A stretch of DNA of 6,429 nucleotides from an uncultured Burkholderiales bacterium (GTDB lineage: Bacteria; Pseudomonadota; Gammaproteobacteria; Burkholderiales; Burkholderiaceae_D): positions 19,082 through 25,510 of the forward strand of contig CALMOR010000091.1 in NCBI GenBank assembly GCA_937872165.1. The letters are read 5' to 3'. Made by a program: the position numbers and the translations under genes. Below are positions 1-5,797 of the stretch, in pieces (position 1 is the stretch's first letter; each line of letters opens with the position of its first letter). The notes beneath the pieces were generated by a model. It saw only the letters and a list, made by a program, of their open reading frames with translations, was not told the DNA's origin and ran no database searches.

Positions 1-371
1 GCGTCGGCCTGCGTCCGTGTCGCGGTGTCGTGCGACTTGTCGTCGAGTTCGATAGCGGCCAGGACCGTGAAGTCGCGTTCGCAGACCAGGTAGTCGAGAC
101 TCTTCCGGCTGATGCGGTTGTGCCACTCGCTCCAGGTGCGGCCCTTCTTCACGCGCAGGACGGCCGACATCGGCACCTGCGCGAGGACCACCTGATCGGG
201 CAGCGCCTGCAGCAGCCGGTAGTAGACGATCTGCTCGATGCGCGTCAGCGGCTTCTTCGCGCTGAACGGCCAGACGCCTCGCGCATGACGCGCGCGTCCG
301 ACGGCTTTCAGGATCACCTGGGCGACGAGCGCGAACGCCAGCAACGCGAGGAAGAAGATCAGGGGCTTCAC
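1..371 (-). CDS. Membrane-anchored DUF2726-type protein, 3' end cut off by window edge
   Basis: About 123 residues are visible and the frame stays open to the edge. Residues 4-21 form one hydrophobic helix (LIFFLALLAFALVAQVIL). It is followed by a strongly basic stretch (K22, R26, R28, R31, K39, K40), which predicts that the rest of the protein is cytoplasmic. From about residue 42 it reads like a DUF2726 domain: an ExxxYYRLLQALP segment, LRVKKG near 72-77, RISRKSLDYLVC at 88-97 and AAIELDDKSHD at 105-115. The spacing D93...E108-x-D110-D111-x-x-H114 resembles the Vsr/DUF559-like branch of PD-(D/E)XK nuclease folds, but nuclease activity is not shown and the role is unknown. The start is taken as GTG at 371, because it sits just before the hydrophobic helix and no ATG lies upstream before the gspE stop. 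The Shine-Dalgarno is poor, and the frame itself is open further upstream. The gene follows gspE by 38 bases on the same strand, so co-transcription is likely. It is clearly not gspF. Confidence 0.8.
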   Translation of the reverse strand, partial: MKPLIFFLALLAFALVAQVILKAVGRARHARGVWPFSAKKPLTRIEQIVYYRLLQALPDQVVLAQVPMSAVLRVKKGRTWSEWHNRISRKSLDYLVCERDFTVLAAIELDDKSHDTATRTQAD

Positions 372-409
372 GACGAGACTCGAGGGGATCGACGACGCGG
401 CCAGTGTAC
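372..409 (-). other. Short gap between gspE and the DUF2726-type gene
   Basis: This 38-base spacer lies between the gspE TGA and the proposed GTG start. I see no hairpin with a T-run, no promoter-like elements and no convincing Shine-Dalgarno. The lack of a terminator supports read-through from gspE. If the downstream gene uses a non-ATG start upstream of 371, part of this gap is coding. Confidence 0.5.
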
Positions 410-1960
410 TCAGTCGCGCGTGACCCGGAACACTTCTTCGCGCGACGTCACGCCGCTCGCGATCCAGCGGTCGCCGTCCTCGCGCAGGTTCTTCATCCCC
501 TGTTCTTTCGCGGCTTCGCGGAGGGCGGGCTCGCCCGACTCGTCGTGGACCATGTCGCGCAGCCGGTCGTCGATGCGCATCAGTTCGTAGATGCCGGTCC
601 GCCCCTGATAGCCGGTATGCCCGCAGACGGGACATCCGACCGGATGCCACTCGCCGTCCTTGTCGACCTTGCAGGCGTCGCACAGCTTGCGCACCAGACG
701 TTGCGCGACGACGCCGAGCAGGCTCGAAGACAGCAGGAAGGGCTCGACGCCCATGTCGGCCAGGCGCGTCGCGGCGGACACGGCGTCGTTGGTGTGCAGC
801 GTCGCCAGCACGAGGTGCCCGGTCAGCGAGGCCTGCACCGCGATCTGCGCGGTCTCGAGGTCGCGGATCTCGCCGATCATGATGACGTCGGGGTCCTGAC
901 GCAGGATCGCGCGGAGCGCGGCCGCGAAGGTCATGCCGATGCGCGCGTTGACCTGGGTCTGCCCGATCGCGGGCAGCTCGTATTCGATCGGATCCTCGAC
1001 CGTCAGCACGTTGGTGGTCGCCGCGTCGATGCGGGCGAGCGCCGCGTACAGCGTGGTCGTCTTGCCCGAGCCGGTCGGACCGGTGACGAGCACGATGCCG
1101 TGCGGCTGGCGGATCAGCGCGTCGAAGGTCGCGAGCGTCTCGCGACCCATGCCGAGCGCCGTGAGGTCGAGCCGGCCCGCCTCCTTGTCGAGCAGGCGGA
1201 GCACCGCGCGCTCGGGTTGCGACGGGCTGTTGCCGACCGGCAGCGTCGACACGCGCACGTCGAGCGGCCGGCCCGCGACGCGCAACGCGATGCGGCCGTC
1301 CTGCGGCAGCCGCTTCTCGGCGATGTCGAGGTTGGCCATGATCTTGATCCGCGAGATCAGCGCGGAGTGCAGCTGGCGACGCGGCCGCACGATGTCGCGC
1401 AGCGTGCCGTCGACGCGAAAGCGCACGACCGAATGCGTCTCGAACGGTTCGAGATGGATGTCGGAGGCGCCCTCGCGCGCGGCCTCGGTGAAGAGCGCGT
1501 TGATCAGGCGGATCACCGGCGCGTTGTCCTCGGCCTCGAGCAGGTCCTCGATCTCGGGGACGTCCTGCATCAGGCGCGACAGGTCGAGCGACGCGTCGAC
1601 CTCGTCGACGACGCGGGCCGACGCGCCGTCGTCGGTGGCGTAGCCCTTCGCGATGGCCTTCTCGAGCGCGTCGGCCGCGACCTCGACGATGCGGACCGGA
1701 CCAAGCGCGCGCTGCAGCTCCGCGATCGCGAGCGGCGACGTGGCCGCGCTGATGAACACGGTGCGCGTCGAGGTCGGGGGCTCGTTGTCGTCGAGCCGCG
1801 CGACCAGCACGTGATGGTCGCGCGCGAACGCGTACGGTACCTCGCGTGCGATGCGCGTCTCGCGCGGGATCGACGCGAGCGTGGCGCCGCCCGCCAGGGC
1901 CGCAGCCGCGAGCGACGCGGGGCCGCCGAAGCGGACGGACTCGGGCGCGCGCGAACTCAT
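410..1960 (-). CDS. gspE: T2SS secretion ATPase GspE
   Basis: This is a 516-residue hexameric AAA-type secretion ATPase of the GspE/PilB family. It acts in the cytoplasm, docked to GspL, and drives pseudopilus assembly. The N-terminal docking domain (about 30-110) contains VPYAFARDHHVLVARL. The N2 domain carries EGASDIHLEPFE (163-174) and LPQDGRI (218-224). The C-terminal ATPase domain has Walker A GPTGSGKT (294-301), an Asp box TVEDPIEY (320-327), Walker B DPDVIMIGEIRD (356-367) and a His box ATLHTND (386-392). A tetracysteine zinc site is present at C427, C430, C443 and C446, with only 12 residues between the two CxxC pairs. A small insertion occurs near 243-250, after RVSTLP. The length fits the family. 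The ATG lies inside the end of gspD (ATGA overlap) with only a weak Shine-Dalgarno, so translational coupling to gspD is likely. All catalytic motifs are intact. The frame continues open far upstream, but that extension is a shadow of gspD. Confidence 0.98.
   Translation of the reverse strand: MSSRAPESVRFGGPASLAAAALAGGATLASIPRETRIAREVPYAFARDHHVLVARLDDNEPPTSTRTVFISAATSPLAIAELQRALGPVRIVEVAADALEKAIAKGYATDDGASARVVDEVDASLDLSRLMQDVPEIEDLLEAEDNAPVIRLINALFTEAAREGASDIHLEPFETHSVVRFRVDGTLRDIVRPRRQLHSALISRIKIMANLDIAEKRLPQDGRIALRVAGRPLDVRVSTLPVGNSPSQPERAVLRLLDKEAGRLDLTALGMGRETLATFDALIRQPHGIVLVTGPTGSGKTTTLYAALARIDAATTNVLTVEDPIEYELPAIGQTQVNARIGMTFAAALRAILRQDPDVIMIGEIRDLETAQIAVQASLTGHLVLATLHTNDAVSAATRLADMGVEPFLLSSSLLGVVAQRLVRKLCDACKVDKDGEWHPVGCPVCGHTGYQGRTGIYELMRIDDRLRDMVHDESGEPALREAAKEQGMKNLREDGDRWIASGVTSREEVFRVTRD
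1957..1960 (-). other. gspD/gspE ATGA stop-start overlap
   Basis: On the minus strand these four bases read ATGA: the gspE start ATG and the gspD stop TGA share bases. No strong Shine-Dalgarno precedes it, which suggests that gspE is translated by re-initiation after gspD. This would link secretin and ATPase production. Confidence 0.9.
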
Positions 1961-4263
1961 TGCGGCTTCGCCGTCGTCGGCAACGCCGGCAGCGGCGGTT
2001 GATCGGGCGACTTCGACGGCAGCGGATCGCCGTCCTTCTGCTCGTTGCGCGGCGGCAGCACCGTGCCCGGCATGTCGGGAAGGACCAGCGAGTGAGGCGC
2101 CTGCGCCTCGATCTGCACGCGACGCATCAGGTCGTACTTGTCGGCGTACACGCCCTTGCTGGCCTCGTCGCGGATCACGTGCGGACGCAGGAACACCATC
2201 AGGTTGGTCCTCGATCGGCTGCGCGTCTGGTAGCGGAACAGGGCCCCCAGATACGGGATGTTGCCGAGCACCGGCACCTGGCTCGTGCCGTTCTCGACCT
2301 GGTCCTGGATCAGGCCGCCGAGCACGATCAGTTCGTCCTCGTTCGGCTGGATGACGGTCTGGATCGCCCGCTTGTTGGTGGTGGGCCCGGCCGGCGACGA
2401 GATCGTCGAGTTCACGACGTTGGATACCTCCTGGTAGATCAGCAGCTTCACCGTCCCGTTGTCGGAGATGGTGGGCTTGATCTTCAAGGTCAGGCCGACG
2501 TCCCGCCGCTCGATGGTCTGGAACGGCGTCACGCTCGCCGACGTCCCGGTCTGCGCGTAGGACCCGGTCACGAACGGGATCTGCTGCGCGACGACGATCT
2601 GCGCTTCCTCGTTGTCGAGCGTCAACAGGTTCGGCGTCGACAGGACGTTGGCGTTGTTGTCGGTCTCGAGCGCGCGAGCCAGCACGCCGAGATTGACGAA
2701 CTGCCCCACGCCCGGGATGTTGACGAAGCCGCGGACGAGTCCGACGTTGAGTCCCTGTCCCGCCGACGCGAGACCGAGTCCCGCGGTCGAGGCGGTGGAG
2801 GCCGTGATGATGTTCGAGCCACCCGACGTGAAGTTGGTCCCGCCGACGATGTTGGTGCCCGACTTCGAGAGGCCGTTCAGGTCCTGCCACTGGATGCCGA
2901 ACTCGGCCGCCCGGTCCGCGGTGACCTCGACGACGAGAGCCTCGATGAAGATCTGCGGGCGTCGCACGTCGAGGCTCTCGATGATCGCGCGGAGGTTGCG
3001 GTAGACCGGGTCGGGCGCGGTGATGATCAACGCGTTGGTGCCGACGTCGGCCTGGATGAAGCCGCTGCCGCCGCTGCCGCCGGCGCTTCCGTTCGATGCG
3101 GTGCTCGTCGAGCCGAACGGGTTAGACAGTGTCGAAGCGGTGCTTCCGCCGCCGATGCCGCCGAAGCCCGTCTGCACGGTGCCCGGCGGGGAGCCGGTCG
3201 GCAGCCCGGCCTGCTGCCCGCTCTGCCCGTTGGCGGTCGACAGCGCGCCCTGCGCGCTCTGCGCGAAGGCGCTCGAGCTGGATGTCGACGAGGCCTGCGA
3301 CGACGACGTGTCGCCGGTGGTGATCGAGCGCAGCGTCTGGGCGACCTTGGTCGCCTCGGAGTTCTTCAGGTAGACGATGTGGATGTTGCCGGCCGACGTG
3401 GTCGGCACGTCGAGCCGCGCGATCAGGCCCTTCGCGGACTGGATGCGGGCCGGACTCGACGCGCGCAGCAGGATGGTGTTGGTCCGCGAGTCGGGCAGCA
3501 CGGTCACGCGCTGGCCCGGGTCGGTGGTGCCGCCCTGCGGCGGCTCGAGGACCCGCTGCACCAGCGGCGCGACGTCGACCGCGAGCGCGTACTGGAGCGG
3601 CACCACGTCGCCGTCGGCCGACGGCGGCGTGTCGACGCCGGCGATGATGCGGCCGATGCGCTGCAGGTTGTCCGCGTAGTCGGTGATGACGATCGAGTTG
3701 TTGCCGGGGTTGACCGTGATTGGATTGTTGGCCGTCACCAGCGGCCGCAGCATGTTGACCATGTTCGACGCCGACTCGTAGTTGAGCCGGAAGATCTGCG
3801 TGACGATCTGGTCGCCGCGGATGCCGTCGGTCCGCGCGGCGCCCCGCGCGACCTGTGTCGGGCCGCCGGCGAACTTCGCGTCGGCCTCCGGCAGCACCTT
3901 GTAGACGCCCCCGCTCTCGACGATCGTGAAACCCTGGAAACGCAGCGACGTCAGCAGCAGGTTGTAGGCATCGGCCCGCGTCACCGGCTGGTCGGTCGCG
4001 AGCGTGATCTGCCCCTTCACGCGCGGGTCCAGCACGAAGTCGCGCTTGAGGAACTGCCCCATCGCGCGGACCACCGACTCGACGTCCGCGTTGACGAAGT
4101 TGAGCGAGACCCGTTCGTCGGGCGCCCTTGCCGCCGGCTTGCCGGTCGTCCGTCCGGTGGCCGGAGCCGCGTTCGCGCCCGGGCAGGCGAGCGCCAGCAT
4201 CAGCGCGCTCGCCGCGAGCGAGGCGCGGCGACCGGGGCGTTGCGTGATTCGATGTTTCTGCAT
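1957..4263 (-). CDS. gspD: T2SS outer-membrane secretin GspD
   Basis: This 768-residue secretin forms the multimeric gated outer-membrane channel of the T2SS. It has an N-terminal signal peptide (about 1-32), then N0 (about 52-125), N1 (about 153-213), N2 (about 219-287) and N3 (about 293-435). N3 is interrupted by a Ser/Gly/Ala/Gln-rich low-complexity stretch (about 317-401). The secretin barrel domain spans about 437-700 and includes RRPQIFIEALVVEVT (434-448), NVLSTPNLLTLDNEEAQI (539-556) and the family signature VPVLGNIPYLGALFR (663-677). The tail after about 700 corresponds to the S-domain region, and its last roughly 40 residues are proline-rich. Length is typical, slightly long because of the N3 insertion and tail. 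The ATG at 4263 is chosen because AGAGGA lies just upstream and a signal peptide starts exactly there. The frame runs open to 5058, but that extension is antiparallel to nothing useful and overlaps gspN. The gene sits 47 bases after gspN and overlaps gspE by four bases. Confidence 0.98.
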   Translation of the reverse strand: MQKHRITQRPGRRASLAASALMLALACPGANAAPATGRTTGKPAARAPDERVSLNFVNADVESVVRAMGQFLKRDFVLDPRVKGQITLATDQPVTRADAYNLLLTSLRFQGFTIVESGGVYKVLPEADAKFAGGPTQVARGAARTDGIRGDQIVTQIFRLNYESASNMVNMLRPLVTANNPITVNPGNNSIVITDYADNLQRIGRIIAGVDTPPSADGDVVPLQYALAVDVAPLVQRVLEPPQGGTTDPGQRVTVLPDSRTNTILLRASSPARIQSAKGLIARLDVPTTSAGNIHIVYLKNSEATKVAQTLRSITTGDTSSSQASSTSSSSAFAQSAQGALSTANGQSGQQAGLPTGSPPGTVQTGFGGIGGGSTASTLSNPFGSTSTASNGSAGGSGGSGFIQADVGTNALIITAPDPVYRNLRAIIESLDVRRPQIFIEALVVEVTADRAAEFGIQWQDLNGLSKSGTNIVGGTNFTSGGSNIITASTASTAGLGLASAGQGLNVGLVRGFVNIPGVGQFVNLGVLARALETDNNANVLSTPNLLTLDNEEAQIVVAQQIPFVTGSYAQTGTSASVTPFQTIERRDVGLTLKIKPTISDNGTVKLLIYQEVSNVVNSTISSPAGPTTNKRAIQTVIQPNEDELIVLGGLIQDQVENGTSQVPVLGNIPYLGALFRYQTRSRSRTNLMVFLRPHVIRDEASKGVYADKYDLMRRVQIEAQAPHSLVLPDMPGTVLPPRNEQKDGDPLPSKSPDQPPLPALPTTAKPQ
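3061..3087 (-). repeat. Short 9-bp tandem repeat within gspD
   Basis: On the plus strand gccgctgcc occurs twice in direct tandem (3061-3078), followed by a degenerate third copy gccggcgct. On the coding strand the two perfect copies encode Gly-Ser-Gly-Gly-Ser-Gly. The unit keeps the reading frame, so copy-number change would only lengthen or shorten the flexible N3 loop. Confidence 0.5.
3061..3315 (-). other. Ser/Gly-rich low-complexity insertion in GspD N3 domain
   Basis: Residues about 317-401 of GspD are dominated by Ser, Gly, Ala, Thr and Gln (for example SSSQASSTSSSSAF and GGSGGSG). They separate the two halves of the N3 domain: IHIVYLKNSEATKVAQTL before it and FIQADVGTNALIITAPDP after it. 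GspD N3 domains commonly carry a flexible loop here, and at about 85 residues this one is long. It probably faces the periplasmic vestibule. Confidence 0.8.
4168..4263 (-). other. Signal peptide of GspD
   Basis: Residues 1-32 show a basic n-region (K3, H4, R5, R9, R12, R13), a hydrophobic core ASLAASALMLALA and a likely signal peptidase I site after A-N-A (residues 30-32), before AP. Cys27 sits in LALAC, but Ala occupies the -3 position where a lipobox normally has Leu/Val/Ile. Lipoprotein processing is therefore possible but less likely. Confidence 0.8.
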
Positions 4264-4310
4264 GATTCCTCTGATGACTCGTTCTGCCTGCTGTCGCCGC
4301 GCACCGGGGG
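4264..4310 (-). other. gspN-gspD spacer
   Basis: This 47-base spacer is the longest gap between complete genes here. Its proximal end carries the gspD ribosome binding site. I see no clear -35/-10 pair and no terminator hairpin with a T-run, so it reads as an intra-operon gap. An internal promoter located within gspN cannot be excluded by eye. Confidence 0.5.
4267..4272 (-). promoter_or_regulatory. Shine-Dalgarno of gspD
   Basis: The minus strand reads AGAGGA, then ATC, then the ATG at 4263. This purine-rich site fixes the gspD start at 4263, even though the frame is open for about 800 bases upstream. Confidence 0.75.
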
Positions 4311-5120
4311 TCACCGGTGGCCTCGCGTGTCGATCACCGCTTCGTCGCGCCCTCGTCGCCCGATGAGGTCGAGCAGGGGTCCGAGCTGCGCCGCGACGGC
4401 AGCCGGCGCGTCGTCCGCGATGCGCACGACGACCCGCACGTCGCTGCGTCGACCGGCGAGGCTGCCCGCGCCTTCGAGCGTCAACGGCCCGCGGTCGGTC
4501 GCGAGTCGCCACGTCAGACCGGGCGCGCCGACGGTCCACGCGACCCGATAGTCGCCGAGCGGCCGTACCGGGCTGAGGGCCAGCGCAAAGGACAGGACCC
4601 TCAGAGTTCCTTCGCCGATCAGCGTCCCGTCCCGATCGAAACCGAGGGCGTTCCAGTTCAGTTCGCAGCGGCCGTCCGGCGACAGGGTATTGAGCGGCGC
4701 ACCGAGCAGCCGCAGCATCGAGGCCGGCAGGGTGACGGTACCCGCATCGATCGCCAGCCCGCCGTTCAAGACGCGCGCGGCGACCGGCCGCAGCAGCACG
4801 CCATCCTGCTTCAGATGCAGGACAGGCGCCAGCACGCCCTCGAAATCCATCGTCCAGGTGACGCGTCCCGGCAACGCCAATCCCCGGGCCGCCGTACCGT
4901 CCGCATCGGCCGATGGAGCGCCGATCGCCATCACCGCGGAGCCGGACCACACCGTGCCCTGTGCATCGGCCAGCAGGACGACGCCGTTCGTGCGGTCCGC
5001 CAGCGAGCGCGCGAGCCAGTTGGCCGGAGCGTAGGCGACGACGATCACGATCGCGCACGCGATCGCGCCCGCGACGATCACGCCGATCGTCGTCGCGAAG
5101 CCGCCGCGGGGAGCCGCCAT
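4311..5120 (-). CDS. gspN: T2SS protein GspN
   Basis: This 269-residue accessory T2SS protein has a short cytoplasmic N-terminus, one transmembrane helix (about residues 9-31) and a large periplasmic domain. Features typical of the GspN family follow: APANWLA (33-39) right after the membrane segment, VVLLADAQGTVWSGSAVM (48-65), LPGRVTWTMDFEG (84-96), a central LNTLSPDG segment, and a C-terminal LDLIGRRG just before the end. Its precise job is not settled; it is present in only some T2SS loci and is thought to sit in the inner-membrane platform or periplasm. ATG 5120 is chosen because it places the membrane helix at the usual distance from the N-terminus. An upstream ATG at 5186 would add a basic, low-quality extension lying within gspM. 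The gene starts 10 bases after the gspM stop with little Shine-Dalgarno, suggesting coupled translation. Confidence 0.93.
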   Translation of the reverse strand: MAAPRGGFATTIGVIVAGAIACAIVIVVAYAPANWLARSLADRTNGVVLLADAQGTVWSGSAVMAIGAPSADADGTAARGLALPGRVTWTMDFEGVLAPVLHLKQDGVLLRPVAARVLNGGLAIDAGTVTLPASMLRLLGAPLNTLSPDGRCELNWNALGFDRDGTLIGEGTLRVLSFALALSPVRPLGDYRVAWTVGAPGLTWRLATDRGPLTLEGAGSLAGRRSDVRVVVRIADDAPAAVAAQLGPLLDLIGRRGRDEAVIDTRGHR

Positions 5121-5130
5121 CAGTCGCGGA

Positions 5131-5784
5131 TCAAATGCGAGGCGACGGCGGTGCCGGCTGCGTCCAGTCGAGGACGACCTCGGCACGCACGTGGCCCACC
5201 GGGGCCTTCGGCGCCAGTGCGACGACGGTGACCTTCGTCGCGCGTGCGGCCAGTTCGCCTTCGGTCGCAGCGAGCCACGCGATCCACACGCCGTAGTCGA
5301 TGTCGTCGAAGCGGACGCGGACGCGATCGTTGGCCTCGGCGGTGATCGCGGGCGGCTCGAGACGCGACGTGACCGCAGCGGTGACGGTGGTCACCGCGCC
5401 GGCGACCGACAAGGTCGAGATGGTGTTGCCGGACACGCCCGCTGCGGCCTCCGGCCGGGGGCCGCTGCCGGCGCCTTCTCGCCACAACCCTGCCCGCTGC
5501 AACGAGCGACGGACCGCGGCCTGACGCTCGGCCGGGACGACGGCCTGCGTGCTGCCCCCCGCGGCGCGCAGTCGACCGGCCTCGTCGGCCATCGCGCGCA
5601 TCGACGCTTCCTGCGAACGCAGTTCGGGAAGGTCGCCCTGCAGCTTGCGGATGCCCGACGCGGGCGGCTCCCACAGCAGCAGGTAGACGATGGTCGCGAC
5701 GACGACCGCGGCGCCCGAGGACAACAGCGCGCGTTCGCGCGATGCCAGCCCTTCCCACCACGCGACCAGCGACGATCGATCCAT
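5131..5784 (-). CDS. gspM: T2SS inner-membrane platform protein GspM
   Basis: This 217-residue bitopic protein partners GspL in the inner-membrane platform. It has a short cytoplasmic N-terminus with WWEGLASRERAL (residues 9-20), typical of GspM, and a transmembrane helix at about 22-38 ending in LLWEPP. A helical, probably coiled-coil segment follows (about 44-100, with LQGDLPELRSQEA), and then a C-terminal ferredoxin-like domain (about 120-207) containing VRVRFDDIDYGVWIAWLAAT. Between them lies a Gly/Pro/Ala-rich linker (about 103-118). Length is near the usual 160-220. Start ATG 5784 has a strong Shine-Dalgarno (GGGGAGGAG) four bases upstream and shares one base with the gspL stop. The frame is open upstream to 6198, but that part is a shadow of gspL. 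Family assignment rests on topology, the N-terminal WW..L..RE..L pattern and position between gspL and gspN. Confidence 0.94.
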   Translation of the reverse strand: MDRSSLVAWWEGLASRERALLSSGAAVVVATIVYLLLWEPPASGIRKLQGDLPELRSQEASMRAMADEAGRLRAAGGSTQAVVPAERQAAVRRSLQRAGLWREGAGSGPRPEAAAGVSGNTISTLSVAGAVTTVTAAVTSRLEPPAITAEANDRVRVRFDDIDYGVWIAWLAATEGELAARATKVTVVALAPKAPVGHVRAEVVLDWTQPAPPSPRI

Positions 5785-5797
5785 CAGGCTCCTCCCC
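5782..5797 (-). promoter_or_regulatory. gspM Shine-Dalgarno and TGATG junction with gspL
   Basis: On the minus strand GGGGAGGAG (5797-5789) is followed by CCTG and ATG. The gspL stop TGA (5786-5784) and the gspM start ATG (5784-5782) share the base at 5784. This is the strongest ribosome binding site in the window, and it supports efficient gspM translation coupled to gspL. Confidence 0.85.

Noticed and set aside
1..371. The edge gene as gspF
   Set aside because: Translation gives a single N-terminal membrane helix followed by DUF2726-like motifs, not the two helical bundles and three membrane segments of GspF.
404..2002. A 532-residue open frame on the plus strand opposite gspE
   Set aside because: Arg/Asp/Gln/Val-rich with no domain, and fully antisense to the conserved GspE ATPase. 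It is a product of high third-position GC.
1961..2890. Upstream extension of the gspE frame to an ATG at 2890
   Set aside because: The extension is a low-complexity Arg/Gly/Asp-rich shadow of gspD. The GspE family N-terminus fits the ATG at 1960, which overlaps the gspD stop.
4310..4322. Palindrome caccggtg around the gspN stop as a terminator
   Set aside because: The 8-base palindrome has no loop and no T-run follows it on the minus strand, so it cannot act as a typical intrinsic terminator.
1846..4551. A 901-residue open frame on the plus strand opposite gspD and gspE
   Set aside because: Its product is extremely rich in Arg, His, Asp and Val with no recognisable domain. It is the mirror of GC-biased codons in gspD/gspE, both of which have full family motifs on the other strand.
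4264..5058. Upstream extension of the gspD frame to 5058
   Set aside because: It overlaps gspN in another frame and would bury the signal peptide. The ATG at 4263 has a Shine-Dalgarno and begins a proper signal sequence.
4317..5231. A 304-residue plus-strand frame opposite gspN
   Set aside because: Composition is dominated by Arg, Gln, Asp and His with no family features. The antisense strand encodes a good GspN.
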